Translations under genes and position numbers: made by a program | Shown: piece by piece, positions 34,880 to 47,566 of the stretch | How positions within the stretch are numbered: the first letter of the stretch is position 1 | Layout: each line of letters opens with the position of its first letter | The notes under the pieces: model-generated | Database searches by the model: none | The model's input: the letters and a program-made list of their open reading frames with translations, nothing else | What the model was told of the DNA's origin: nothing | Assembly (NCBI GenBank): GCA_029747015.1 | Contig: JAKOGI010001993.1 | Coordinates: forward strand, 88,501 to 152,500 | DNA: 64,000 nucleotides | Direction of reading: 5' to 3' | DNA from: Carnegiea gigantea | Lineage: Eukaryota > Streptophyta > Magnoliopsida > Caryophyllales > Cactaceae

Positions 34880-36132
34880 CGCGAGTTAAACTATCTGCTA
34901 GAGAATTCTTCGATCCTTGTATACGTTCAATGGAAAAAGAAAATTGGTTTAGCCATAATTGCCAACATAGGCGTCACCCTTACATTTGCATATTTGATAT
35001 ATTCTTTTTCACAAAACCAAGTATTCCTTTGCAATTACTTCGAATAAGGAAAGGTTTTGGGGCTAAAAAGATTAAGAAATTTCTAATTCCCCTTATTGCT
35101 GCAAGGATTTCTTTTTTTTATCATAGGATAATTGCATTATGCTATATTAAAACTTTCACTACAATATTTGCAAAATTTTTCTACTTCTTTCATTTTGAGT
35201 ACCGCACTTCAGTACTCGTTGCTAGCATCTAACTTAAGAATTAAGTCATCTCCTTCATTGCGTAAATTAGAAACAGGAAGATTTTTAAACATCTTTTTGA
35301 AGTTTTAAACAATCTTTGAATCACTAGTAGTCTATGTCCAACTTACTTTTTTTGGAGTTTCTGCTGTAATGGTTTTCTTAATTTGGTGAGATCTTTAAAG
35401 AAATCTGAGGCATAGGTAAGACATCCAAGAAACCTTTCTAATTGCTTCTTCTCTTCAATCTTTTTAGGAAAATTTTTTATTTTTTCTAGAATATGATTTT
35501 GTAGAAGGACTTGTCCAGCCTTTATCTTTAGACCTAAAAACTTAATCTCTTGTTTAGCTAAAACATCTTTAATCTCTTATTTTTATAAGTATAATACTAT
35601 GATCAATGCATCTTTAGCTGACAGCTAAAACATCATCTTTGTGCAGTTCTATAATCTTGGAAGAGGTAAGGATATCATCGATGTAAACTAGACAACAGTG
35701 ATTAAGATCATTGAAGATGTTACCCATTCTTCTTTGGAATATTTGAGGTGTATTTTTTAGACCAAATAGCAATACTATCTATTCATAATGTCCTTGAGGG
35801 ACACTAAAAGCAGTTAAAGGAATGCTTTCTTTATCCATTTTAATTTATCAGTATCCACTTCTGCAATCCATTTTCAAGAACCAAGAGGCTTCTTGAAATT
35901 TATTGAAAAGGACTATTTTGTTAGGAATGTAATAACCATCAAAGACAGTATTATTATTAAACTTTTTGTGATTGATTACCATTCTTGATATTCCTCTTTT
36001 TTCTTCAACATGATTTCTTACTCTGAAAATAGGACTGGTGTGAGGACTCTTACAATTCTTGATTAATCCTTTGTCCAAAAGTGCTTTGATTTGTTTATCA
36101 AATTCTTGAATGTTGTGGTGTGTATACACCAT
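34880..36132 (-). pseudogene. Pararetrovirus reverse transcriptase and RNase H
   Basis: The RT N-terminal part (36132-35848) has KGLIKNCKSPHTSPIF and a following KRGISRMVI, the caulimovirid wording. The catalytic YIDD box is readable near 35670 in a shifted frame. RT thumb and RNase H follow (KKQLERFLGCL near 35440, the RNase H end near 34880). Stops and frameshifts make it non-functional. Confidence 0.85.
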
Positions 36133-36149
36133 TTGTTTAACTCAGATAA

Positions 36150-37600
36150 TAGTATTAGGATTTAACAAGATAATTTTAACAAATGTCTTATCTTTATCTC
36201 AAAATTTTAGGGGATTATCAGAGTAGAGTTTTTTGCATAGTTTCTCTTATTGTTTGACAATTTGTTCTTTAATAGATAACTCAAGTAATGAGATTGTTAG
36301 TACTATCTTATGTTGTGCATGCATTACTTACTCCCTATGTTAGCTATAAGTAAACTCAATCCTCTGATGGGTGTAAGCTTTGCTTAATTTTTCAATAGGA
36401 ATAGCGTGACCATCAATTGTAAATATTATTTGGTTTATAGTCTGTGTATATGGAGAATATAATCTCTGCAAATTATTTCCAATAATCATATCATAAAAGG
36501 GTTGATCAGTAGCTCATAGGACTGGTATAATATATTAGACTCCTCCTAATTCTATGGATAACTGTTCTGTTGCTTCGTTGTGGCTCATAATGCTAGTATC
36601 AGCTATCCTTACTTGTAAAGGATTCTTGGCTTTTTTCCACATAAATTCAGAAAATAAGGCTCATTTTCCAAAATACAGAACAACCACTATCTGTGTATGT
36701 ACATAATTCATATTTTATTATATCCCTCTAAACATACCTCTATTGGGATACAAATGCGATTAGGATTTGTACTGGTGACTTCATAGCATATCTTCATAGT
36801 CATATTTTTAGCTAATTCATATTTATGGGTTGGCTCACTAACAGTTGTTGTTTTGTACTCAATAACTTTTCTATCTACACTTATACTTCGGTTTACATTG
36901 TGTCTTATGGGTTTAAAACTCATTCTACTCATATCACGGGTGATACTAATTGTATCATCTTCTTTAAGCTCTTCTTTAGTTGATGAAGACCCTGCGCGCT
37001 ATTCTGATCATGTAGTTATACTTCTCAATAATTGGGGTTTAATAGTAATCTTACCATTCTCATTAATTTTTATCACATTTTTCTGATTGATTTTTATGGG
37101 ATTAGCAAAGCTAGCTATGCAAGATCTATCGGTTTTTATATCCTGTGAATTGGAGTTTATCCTTTGAATCGTTCACATGGAAGTGGGACTTTTAAATTTT
37201 TCTGCCGCTATCATTATTATGCTCAGTGGATATCTTCCTTTTTTCATGTCCATCCCAACTGTTTTTATCTTAAGTGATAAGAAATTTTTAGCATATTCAT
37301 CTTTTAGACTCACATAATATTAAGGTCGACAATTGATTGCTATTGATCCATTACATAAATTAGTCTTAATTGCTGTGATAATTTGATTATCAAATGTGGT
37401 ATGCCTAATATCACAGAGTAAAGCATAAAGATCAATATCTTTATCGTAATATTGTAATAGAGTAATTGAACTTGGATGATTCCAACATGGATATACCCGT
37501 ACTTTCTATCTTTGTTATGCTTAAGTATATTTTCCTCATTAGTGAGATTAGCTTTTCCCACATCATACTGGCAGTCTTTTATTTCTAAATCTCCTTCCAT
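36150..37600 (-). pseudogene. Pararetrovirus protease region and linker
   Basis: Lies between coat protein and RT. The frame at 37660-37340 contains NKDRKYGYIHVG, then a part with LLCDIRHTTFDN in another frame. Around 37280 an LKIKTVGMDMKKG-like stretch is followed by a linker rich in Thr/Ser/Lys. The protease Asp motif itself is not securely seen. Decayed. Confidence 0.55.
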
Positions 37601-39635
37601 CATTTCACATATGTACTTACTCTTTAATTGAAAGATGGATTTTTTTATAGATTTTGTCATTCTGAATTACGGGAAGGACCCAATCTCCTTTGGCTTTTTG
37701 GTTCTCATTGTATACAACAAATTCTTGCCCTTGAAGATCGCCAAGACTAATCGAGCTACTTTTCATCATATGGCTAGTTTTTTCATAATCACTTTCTTTA
37801 TACTTATCCTCTAGTATAATTTCAACAATTCCATTATTATTATTTCGAGCTAGGTTTAGTGCATCTTCCTCACTAAGCTCAAAGAAATATAGGATACCTA
37901 GGGTTTGAATAAGCTTACTATTCTTTCTATTTTTGTATTCGTTAGCATAATGTTCTGCTTCTCTGCATGCCCAGAATTTGCAGTTGTTTTTCATGTAAGA
38001 TAATAAGCCGTTTTTCTAAAAAAATTTTGTTTTCTAAGAATTGGTTTGTTATAATATTTTCTTCTATATTTCTCTCCCATTTGCTTATTAGAGCTGTTTT
38101 TCTTACAAAAGTTTTTATTCCTTCTCTTTTTAGGTACCTTTTCCCATTGGTGAGGAGAATCCCAACAAGTTAGAAATTACTTCTTAATTTTCTTTTGCTT
38201 TTAGAGATTAAGATATTGATCATTGACCCATTTTTTTAAAGAAGAGATTCTTGAACCAAGGGTATCAATGATATCTGCTCTTTCAAGCCATGCAATGTAT
38301 TTTTCACTAATTACGAAATTTATCGGGTATGATAATTTGTCACAGAATATATCAAGATTAGTTTTATTATGCCCAATTTTGTAATAATATTGACTAAATT
38401 TAGCAATATAGTTTTCTAAATACCTCATATCTCACAACTCTATATTATGAATCATTCTTTGACATTCTCTAGCTTTTTCTTTAGAATCAAGTTTAGCTCC
38501 AATAAACTCAGTTTTGATTTCCCTACATAAATTTTTGAACATTACATCTGGTGTTTCCATCATTCTTTATGCATTTTTACCATCATCATTTAATGAAGCA
38601 TACCCGTTAGCTACAGTGTGAGAAAAACTATGCGCGATATAATTTAAGAAATTTCCTATTGTCGATGTGATATTTAAATTCAAGACACTATTCATTCCTC
38701 TATTCCAATGCTCAAATATTTTTTCTCTATTATGAGTTCCATCGATGTTTAGGATATATCATGTTTGGCTAATTGGGGTAAGGCCAATTTCTTTAAAGAT
38801 CGTAATTTTCTTTGGGACAAATCCAAAGGACAAATTAGTTGTTCGTCATATTAGAATATATCTAGGTCTCATAAAATGAATATTTTTTATAGAAGGTTCA
38901 CCAAATTTTTCAAGTTTAGGAACAATATTGTTAATTAAATTGGACTCGATTTCATTTACATTAAGTTCTTTTCCAATCTCATTAATCTCGTCATCAAATA
39001 CCATTCTACCGTATTTTTTTATTTAATTTTCTTCTAATTTCTTCCAAAGGTACAACATTAAGATCTTCTAGTTTAATTAGGTTCATCTGCTAATATATTT
39101 CTTCTTCTAGCTGGACATTGCTTGTCTCTTCATTATCATCAGATAATACATCTTGTTTATCAACTATTGTGCCCATGATTTTGTTTAGTCCTTCTGGATT
39201 TTGTTCACTATCAAACATATTCTATAATTCTTCTAGATTAAACCACTTATACTCAATCCTCTTCTTCTTTCTCTGCCTTTTCAGAAGATTTTTCAACTGA
39301 TTTTTCTCCTACTTCTTTTGGGATTTTTATGTCATGCAAAGGAAATGAATTTTCATTTTTTGGGTTTTGGAAATGATATTTATGCTGAATGAAGTACTAA
39401 TACTTAAAGTCAATTTTTCACTGTGTCTGATTTCATTAACTAACGAAAGATGGATTATAGATAATTGCTTCTTAATCTCGTTAACTTCGATCTGAATTTT
39501 TGCGAATCTGAATTTTAATTCTAAAACTATATTAGTGATATAGTTTAATTGAGATGTTATTGAATTGGTTCCTTGTGATGAGTGAACAAGGTGGGAATAA
39601 TTAGGATCAGAGCAAGTAGGTGATGATTCAAGCAT
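37600..39635 (-). pseudogene. Pararetrovirus coat-protein region
   Basis: The minus-strand start near 39635 encodes a leucine/isoleucine heptad segment (about 30 residues, coiled coil), then acidic sequence. The coat core (about 38750-38200) includes FSQYYYKIGHNKTN and WLERADIIDTLGSRISS. A knuckle CKFWACREAEHYANEY follows at 37985-37930, where the last zinc ligand Cys has become Tyr. A core followed by a knuckle is the caulimovirid coat layout. Broken by stops. Confidence 0.75.
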
Positions 39636-39703
39636 TAAACACAGTTAATTAGCTTAATTAAGGATTAATTAGCTTAATAATCTTAGTTATTTTTAGTTAT
39701 GTG

Positions 39704-39715
39704 GCTTTGATATCA
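39704..39715 (-). other. Possible primer-binding site of the pararetrovirus
   Basis: Minus strand TGATATCAAAGC differs at two positions from the initiator Met tRNA site TGGTATCAGAGC and lies about 70 bases upstream of the first viral reading frame. The distance is shorter than the usual caulimovirid leader, so part of the leader may be lost. Confidence 0.5.
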
Positions 39716-39978
39716 GATTAAAGAGGGCTTTGAGTAGTAGTAATGAGCAAAATATGACATGTACAAATTTAAATTTTTCGAAAGTAAGTTTTTAAGAATT
39801 GAGGTTAGATTTGCAAATATGAAAAGTATTTTGGGTATTGCATAAAAAGCTTAATAGCGTTTTATCCTCCAAAGGTTCATTGCACCATAACTCAATGATC
39901 ATGGCAGTTAACTTTTAGAAAATTGGTCCTGCAAATGAATATGCCAAAGTTCGATGGTCGCAAATGTAAATTACCCGC

Positions 39979-40290
39979 CACAAAGAAAACCTTATAAGGT
40001 GATGGGTTACATAGGACAACCTGATCAATCATAGAGATAACCTGCACAACATGGGTATTAGAGCTCCATTTCACCCAAACTTTGCTTTTGAGATATGTAT
40101 TAAGATTAGTGAAAATATCCAATTGGGAAAATCTGCAGTAACTTTTAGGAAATTACACTTGTGACTTTAGTATCAATTAAGCCCATAAGACCAACTTTAT
40201 TCCTTAAGCTAACATCGTGCTACTTATTAGGGGCATTGAAACCCCTTATGTTCTAAGAAACAAAGTTATCCGTGTTCCAAATGAACGTGG
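39979..40290 (-). pseudogene. LINE ORF2, N-terminal endonuclease half
   Basis: Minus-strand pieces NIRGFNAPNK, then DIFTNLNTYLKSKVWVKW and VVQVISMIDQVV match the N-terminal endonuclease of plant LINEs. The frame ends at KVFFV, exactly where the insertion begins. The remainder continues at 32856. Confidence 0.85.
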
Positions 40291-40299
40291 TTAAGAATT

Positions 40300-41470
40300 G
40301 CCCCTCATTTATCCTTGCCACCAAATATTAGCATTCTCAACATCATCTCCTTCATAGAGTTGTTTCAGAATAACAAAGTTGTTATCAACTCTACTATTAT
40401 CCATAGCCATCTACTGTTGGTGGTGTGATGCTATTTTTACAAAATCACAAGCCAGTGGTGAGTCTGATCAACCTGAGAGTGCATTTTATGAGATTGGAAT
40501 AGTTGAGGTACTCTGGGTCTCCATTCTCAATTGCCCTTCTTCTTCTAAGAATCATCCTTCAAATGTCCATAACCATTACATTTGTCATAAGAGACTAGCA
40601 ACCATTCAAACCTAACCTCTTGATGAATTAGCATCCCTTGTTTATTTTTGAATATCATGTAGTTTAGAACTGCGTAAAGAATAGGCACATAGATGAGGAT
40701 GCGGGCATAACTAGCCCTAATCTTGAGTTAGGTATGATTGTTATCCAATATTGGCTCCCTAAGTAGACTAGCTAGTTTGCTTAAGGAACTAGCATTTAGT
40801 ATTTAAGGTCAAGTTAGGGAAATTGCACCCAAACAGGCACTCTCTCAACCCATTCCTTCCTAGCATTTGCTGATCTAGGTCACATGACAAATGGTCTTTG
40901 GTCAAAGTAGAAACAACCAAGTTACAAAATGTAATCTCTCTAGTAAATTAAATCGAATCACATGATCACTACCCCGTTTTTAAGCATAAGGATCTTATCA
41001 ATTCAATATGAACTCTAAAGATGATGTATAAATCCCTCAAGAATAGCAAATAGGGGAGGGGGTAGGGAGGCTTCAAGGACATCGCAAATCATCGCAGATT
41101 CCCAGTAGGTTACTTCAGATTTAATATCAGCAGCTTGTAATTTAGTATACACAACATCATTTAATTTTTGAGGTGGAACATAGCTAAATTTACTCCTAGA
41201 ATTCCTTAGTTTTGATATATCAAAATCAGCCTAAAAAAAACTCATTATCATGAACCAGATCCTTTCTAACAACTTGTTGCTCATTCCTTGAGAGGGCAGC
41301 TTCAGCTACAGAGATGGATGTTAAGTGATCGATCACAACTTGAGCGGGAACTGATCTGGTAGTGAATCGATTCGGAGATTCTTAGAAGCCGAACGTATCA
41401 CAGAGGAAGTGGAGTTGATTTTGAAGGCAGTGGAATCCTAACTATGACATTGCCTTTACTTGCTATGGGC
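40300..41470 (-). pseudogene. LINE ORF1 (DUF4283 plus zinc knuckle)
   Basis: Near 41200-41060, FSYVPPQKLNDVVYTKL and the following YWESAMICDVLEASLPPP match DUF4283, the N-terminal domain of plant L1 ORF1. At about 40590-40560 a CNGYGH remnant is a decayed zinc knuckle. Stops in between. ORF1 proteins bind LINE RNA. Confidence 0.7.
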
Positions 41471-41479
41471 AGAGAGAAT

Positions 41480-42009
41480 TGCCTAGCTCATAGCTTCTTT
41501 CAAGCTATAATAGCCCTTATTTGTTTGTGCAACTTATTGTCAAGCCTAATGTCGACCAGGTGGTAGTCTAGTTGGCTCCCAACCCAAATTCTATGTTTTC
41601 CGTCATGGTTCAATTTGGAATGACATTATATTTGCTATGCGATCAATTGTGGGGTTGATGGGCTAAGTTTTTCTTGGATAATTTGGTATCTAACCCCTCC
41701 CATTGGACTCATCCTAAGTCACTTAGCTGTCATAAGATAGTAACCCAATGTATTAGCTCCACTAACCCCCCTACAAATGCTGTCTACATAACCTGTGAGC
41801 AATAGTTTTGGTTTTTGCTTTATTTGTTTGGTAGCATGAATTTATGCTATAATGCTTAAACCATTTTACACTAGTAGTCTATATGATGTTCAAAACTTAG
41901 AATCTTTATGTATAGTTTGTTAGAGGGTTGTCCCCCTCTCTATTTTACTCACATCATTTTGGACAAATTCTTGATTAATGAAGTGTAACATAGTGAGAGT
42001 TCCTCAGAT
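41480..42009. other. Intergenic DNA
   Basis: No gene or repeat end recognised between the LINE 5' end and the MULE left TIR. Confidence 0.5.
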
Positions 42010-42245
42010 AAATTGCCACTAAACTTTTTGAAAAATGCAGTTTTGTCACTCTTTTCCCCCCCCCCATTTGAGTATGCCATCAATCTTTTAATTATGGTCA
42101 ATCTACCACTATGGGCCTTGAGTAACTAGCTACGACCAGTTTGTTGTGTTTTAATTTTATTTTTTAACGAACTAATGGAATATGTGTTTAAAAAAAGATT
42201 AAAGAGAAAGTATTCCCTCTAACGTTAACCCCTCATTCCCTCACT
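42010..42245 (+). repeat. MULE left TIR
   Basis: Begins near GATAAATTGCCACT and contains TTTTAATTATGGTCAATCT. Pairs with 47225-47461 on the other strand. A C-homopolymer at about 42054-42065 is an insertion relative to the partner. Confidence 0.75.
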
Positions 42246-42825
42246 TCCTCATTAAGCAAAACTATCTTTCATCTTTGTCTTTGCCACAAGAAGAAACACT
42301 AATCCTTATCGCCATTGCAATTTGGACTGGAGCTTCATTATCATGAGCATAGGAAGTCTTCAAAATTGTGCAGATATTAAAGGGAAGACTTGATTAACAA
42401 CGCATTGATCATTAGGTACAATTCAGGGATTAAAGTTTTGAAGATTTTTTTTAAAAAAATTTTTTTTATGGGGTTTCACTTCAATTGTGTAGGTAGTTTT
42501 TAAAATGAAAGTAATTTGTCGCTATATTTACTGTATAGGTCGAAGATTTGTAGATGATTATGCGACTGTCACGATGGCTCTTTAAAACCCTGGTTCTATT
42601 TTTTTCCTTTAATTTGTGAGAAATGTTGTTATGGAGTATATTGTAGAATTGGTCATGTGTTGATGGTTGTTGACATGAAACTGATATGCAAATTCCTTGA
42701 AAGAATGTGTGGAAAGATTAAATTTTTATGTTGTTTTAAGTGAGCACATCCTAATCCTTTGTTGTTTACAATGGTTAGAAAGGTTGTTTATTTTTATCGG
42801 TTGTTTGTTGTCTATTGTGTCCAAA

Positions 42826-45660
42826 ATGGGTGAAAGAAAACAGTGTTAAACCTCCATAATGGTAGTTCTTTTGATAAATTCCACTTTGTAGTTTATATTA
42901 AGGGAGAATTAAAGGTGTTAGATGATATAGAACCTGACTTCCTTATTCATAGATTATTTAAGGGAGGAGGTTGTGAAACTATGATACTCAGAAAGTGAGA
43001 TTGGAATAATATACTATAGTCTTCCTATGTACCCTTAGAACACAGTTTAGTGGCTATTCAGGGTGGCAAACATGTATATGAATTGATTGCTTTGATTGGA
43101 GAACATGATTGTGGACTTGCATGTTAAACATGTTGACAAATATAGCGAGAACGTAGGAAGAGAAAATGATGTAGGTGGGAACAGTGACAATGATGATGAC
43201 TGCAACTTTCTTAATGAAGCTGATGATTAATATGAGGATGCTTTTTTTGATAAAATTAGACGATAAAGATAATGAACAAATAATTCAGGTGAAACAAGTC
43301 TCGTAAAAAAACTATGGAGATACTTAGAGGTGAAAATGCTAGGAATGAAAATGCTAGAAATGGAGAGGGAGCATCAGGCTAAGTTGTGGTGGGAACTGAA
43401 GTAGAGTATCAAGATTCTGATTATGCTGATAATCCTATGCCTAAGATAGATTCAAAGACTAAGGAGAATTCGATAAATAGAAAAAGGGAAAGGAAACAAA
43501 AATGCCTTATATAGAAGGCCAGACAATCATTGAAAGGATATGAGCTAAAGGTAAGCATGTTGTTTAAAGACAAGAAAGAATTGCAAAATATTGTTAAGCA
43601 CTATAGAATTCTTAAAGGATATAGTTTAAGAATTATAAAGAGCGACCTCGATAGGCTTTAGTATTATTGCAAAGGAGAAAATTGTGAGTGGAGCTCATGA
43701 TCATCTAAATTAAAGGGTCAAGCCACCTTTCAAATAAAGAGGGTAACTAGAACACACAGCTACATCCCATTTGGTTTTAAGCACGGGGAGATAATGATGC
43801 TTACTGAATGGCTTGCCAGAGAATACATGGACACCTTTAGGTGGATGCATTTGTCGAGGGAGAGGACATTTAGGGAACTTAGTGAAGGAACAAAGGAAAT
43901 GCAAGCCTACAAGTTCTATGTGCTAAAGAGCTAGTAACAAGGCCTTGATATCAATTAGAGGAGTCTAAAAGTTTCTGTTTAGCCGCTGAGGCACTATGGG
44001 TATGCGTTTTGAAGCAAAATATGGGATCCATAATAAAATTTACCACCATAAAAAACCAGATGCTTATGTATTCAAGTGCATGTACATGGGGCGAATGGTG
44101 AACACTATAGGCCCTTATTGATGCACTCAAGGTGTTGTTTCCAAAATCTGGGCACAAACTATGTGCTAGGCAAATCTATACAAACCTGTGGAAGAAGTTG
44201 GGTGTGGGGTGTTTAATGTGTAGGATGTCTTCTAAAGGGTCGCAAAAGCTTCAAATGTGGCTCAATCAATAGGATTAAGAAGGAAATTCAAGATTTAGAC
44301 CCTACAGTTCTGGAATTTCTAGAGAAGAAGGATCCAAAGCACTTTTGTGGACTCTTCTTCAAAATGGTTGCAAATATCACTCTTTGGGTAATAGCATGGC
44401 TTAATGGAAACATTACAGAGGCTAGATACAAGCCTTTAAGAATGTGCTAAGAAGGATTGAAAATATGTAAAAATTGGTTGCCTCTTTAGACCCACCTATA
44501 TGTCCTAAGATATCAACAAAGCTTGAAAAGTACATGGACCAAGCAAGGTTTCGAAAAGCATGTAGGGCTGGAAATATGTATTATAGTGTGGTTCATGGGC
44601 ACAATCTTTCTACATGAACATCAAATTTAAGACATGTAGTTACAAGGATAGGCAATTGAGTGGGATATCATGCCCTCTCTCCTTTGCTATTATGAGGGAG
44701 GATAAATTAGACCTAGTCCAGTATATACATGACTGCTACATAACCAAGAAACTAAGAAAGACATATTACCAAAACCCTTATACCTATCAATGGGGGAGAC
44801 ATGTGGGCAATAGTTTAAGGGGAGCCAATTTTTGCCCCAGAGCTTAAGGTCAAAAAGAAGATTAACTAGCTTTTCAAGAGGCTATATATGTGTATGACCC
44901 TTTTAAAAGGAAGAGTAACCAGCACTTTAAGAGGCTATTGTGACATTTATGTATATATGAGCTAAAGTGAAGTATGTTATTACACGATACAACTTCTATA
45001 CAATTCAGCCAGCCTAAAATGATATTGCAAGGCCTATTACTTAGCTAGTTAAAAAAGATGTTATAAGGTATCTTGCTCAGCCAGTTCAAAAGGATGTTTC
45101 AAGGTCTATTACTTAGCCAGTTGGGAAAGGCAGGGAAAAACTGAAGGTGATTATGTTGTTCTTTAATTTAATTTACCCAAGCATATTTCATTACTAATAA
45201 TTTTTATAGTTCTAGTTCCAAGTCAGATGAGGATAATCAAAAGCTATCCCCTCTCCCTTAACCTCAAGAGCTGAAATGTCAAGTCTCACAGTAGTTACTC
45301 AGCAGTCACCTGCATCACAGATTCAAACACCACCAATCCTATCACAAAAGTCTCCTCATATCTCCTTCCACTAGTTGTTCAAGCACCATCATCATCTCAA
45401 ACACCTATAAGCCAAAATAAATAGGCACGAAGACAAGGTACTTCTCCTCTCACAACCAAGCAATTCAAGGTCAAGGTAAGGCTTCCCAAATGGACTTCAT
45501 TTGCACCTGCAATGTCACTTGGTCCTCTAATAACTTCTAATGGAGGATCACATTCACCATTGAAGATTGAAAACCATAAGGCATCTACCACACAGTCACT
45601 CCAGCCACCCATTAAATTAGGGAGGATAAGTAAGCTTCTTTTTCCCACCAAGACCTATGT
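42826..45660 (+). pseudogene. MULE transposase, catalytic core deleted
   Basis: Plus strand, possible start MGERKQC (42826). The N-terminal domain includes DKFHFVVY-like and KVLDDIEPDF wording (42870-42960). An acidic linker follows, then the MuDR-type domain KVSMLFKDKKELQNIVKHYRI (43553) with KSDLDRL and KGENCEW. After KFTTIKNQM and an MGRMVNTIGPY stretch (about 44100) the reading jumps to IDALKVLFPKSGHKLCARQ. The segment that normally carries the first catalytic Asp residues is missing. A SWIM-like zinc finger remains (GISCPLSFAIMREDKLD, 44660), with the His of CPHA lost. A Ser/Pro/Gln-rich tail runs to 45650. Many stops. Confidence 0.8.
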
Positions 45661-45973
45661 TGTCCTTAACACGATGTTATTAATTTCCTAATAACTCTTG
45701 TTTTGTTCTGTTGATAAACGATGCTGTTGTGCAGGGCATGTACATGAATCTACATGTGATGTTGACTTTCAATGCATCTACAACTACGTACAACCAAGTT
45801 CATTTCGGACCCCTTTTTACTATCTTGGTTTGTTTTTGTTTGAGCAGAACAACGAGTACTTGCTAGGGCTAAACATGTACATCCTGCTTACTCTTTTGCT
45901 TATAGATATATGTAAGTATTTTTAGGGATTACTGCAAAGTCTGATTATTGAAAACCTTGTCTTCGTTTAATCA

Positions 45974-46375
<402 letters not shown>

Positions 46376-46668
46376 TATATATCATATTGCAATAAAGCAT
46401 GTCACTTTTTTCTACCATTTTTATAACTTTATATGAAGACCAAGGCAAACTCCATACATAACAAAGGAAATAATCCATTTCCATTCATTCTTCAAACTCA
46501 TAACTTACAAGATGGAAGCTTCTCTACACACCATAAAATGATAACTTACATATTTTTAGCTAAAACATAATCATGCCATCCTTTCGTCATTGCTACGAAG
46601 ACACAAACTGCACGAAATTCTTCTACTCCAATTACCCCCAAAATACAATATGAGCCCTATCACATCCA

Positions 46669-47071
46669 CTAGTCACCTTCCACCACCATTCCTAGTACAA
46701 ACCAAATAGCAATAGTCAAAATAAACAACAATACACCCCTCATTACTATCCTTTCCCTCATCACATACCCATATAGTTCCTTCTTTAACACACTGCTCTA
46801 TTCCCTTAGCAACTTGTTAATCTTTCTGGTTTCCTCGCTTTCTTCTTTCTTCTTTCAGCTTCCTAATTTCTTCAACTTTTACACACAACTTTACATGTCT
46901 CACGATGGACCTCACTCGATCACAGAGACAAATGTCAACCCATTCAAAGTGGTCGTAATCTCCAGGCATCTCAAACCTCTTGCACCTATCAAATTGCAAA
47001 ATTGGGTTTTTCTTTGTCATACTCATCAGAATCTTACATCTTTTCCCACAAGTGTAAAAAACCTCACACAA
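46669..47071 (-). pseudogene. GRF-type zinc finger / coiled coil / TM protein in the MULE
   Basis: Minus strand. The GRF-like zinc finger is readable as CGKRC, NPILQF, C and HFEWVD; the family usually has NPGRxF, and a Cys before HFEW is now Tyr. A Lys/Glu heptad region follows (KVEEIRKLKEERRKRG). After a frameshift near 46820 and one stop the same design continues to KKELYGYVMRE and a hydrophobic segment GVLLFILTIAIWFVLGMVV ending near 46669. GRF-CC-TM is the plan of small plant At4g04775-like proteins. It faces the transposase gene tail to tail, like mudrB and mudrA in maize MuDR, but it is unrelated to mudrB as far as I can tell. The start codon is unclear (an ATG lies at about 47133 in another frame). 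Confidence 0.7.
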
Positions 47072-47224
47072 TTTGAAAACGTGGGCATGATCTACATGAG
47101 TGGATTGGGCTTTGAGTTAAAGAAGTTGACATTTTGTTGCTGTTCCTAGCTTTGATTTTATTATGGATCAATAGCCCTAAATTATTTGCACAATCACCCC
47201 CAAACCCACCTAATTGGACTCCCC

Positions 47225-47461
47225 TACAAATGAATGAGGGGGATAAAAACCCTTTGAGCCTTTTTTTTTCCTTCTACCTTACTCACTTCCCTTAAAAAAA
47301 TGAAAGCTAAAATGAAATAAAATGGCTGTAGTAGGTTAGTTGTGGCCTACAGTGGCAGATTTGACTGTAATTAAAAGATTAATGGCACACTAGAATTAAA
47401 AAAATTTAAGTGGCAAAATTGTTTTTTTTTTTCTAAAAGTTAAAGTGGCAATTTGCTTTAA
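47225..47461 (-). repeat. MULE right TIR
   Basis: The reverse complement of the left TIR with scattered differences. Outer end AAATTGCCACT. Confidence 0.75.
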
Positions 47462-47566
47462 GAATTCAACATAATGATGGCTAATGGGCAGGCATTGTCC
47501 TATACTTGAGTTCAACAAAGCCAACTATGGCATAGTTCTACCTATAAACCACAAGTTGGCTCTGTT

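Larger units (their letters stand above)
33806..39715 (-). mobile_element. Endogenous pararetrovirus (Caulimoviridae), degenerate
   Basis: Minus-strand order is primer site (39704-39715), coiled-coil leader segment, coat protein with CCHC knuckle, protease region, reverse transcriptase, RNase H, then an unrecognised tail to 33806. There are no LTRs, and the RT and RNase H have the caulimovirid wording, so it is a pararetrovirus rather than a Gypsy element. It starts at the primer site, as expected if a genome opened at the minus-strand gap was captured. No movement-protein domain was recognised. Stops and frameshifts in every domain. Genus not assigned. Confidence 0.8.
32857..39978. mobile_element. 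7.1 kb insertion with degenerate TIRs, containing a pararetrovirus copy
   Basis: Bounded by a duplicated target (CACAAAGGAAAA at 32845-32856, CACAAAGAAAAC at 39979-39990). The first 100-130 bases and the reverse complement of the last 100-130 bases align with many mismatches: both run through an ACNTTTG, an ACC, a TTTGG, a CATAT, a GGNCCA and an AAAAGTNAAC in the same order. Long degenerate TIRs plus a 9-12 base duplication suggest a MULE-like carrier. About 6 kb of the interior is pararetrovirus. The carrier assignment is inference. Confidence 0.6.
30050..41470 (-). mobile_element. L1-type LINE, split by a 7.1 kb insertion
   Basis: The minus-strand parts, in order, are ORF1 (about 41470-40300), endonuclease N-terminal half (40290-39979), insertion (39978-32857), endonuclease C-terminal half (32856-32400), linker, RT (31700-31050) and zf-RVT (30900-30150). 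The two endonuclease halves abut without overlap at a Val-Phe-Phe-Val sequence. About 12 bases there (CACAAAG-GAAAA) are duplicated on both sides of the insertion. Stops throughout; no poly(A) end identified. Confidence 0.85.

Noticed and set aside
40379..40615. 78-codon plus-strand frame
   Set aside because: Antisense to the LINE ORF1 zinc-knuckle region.
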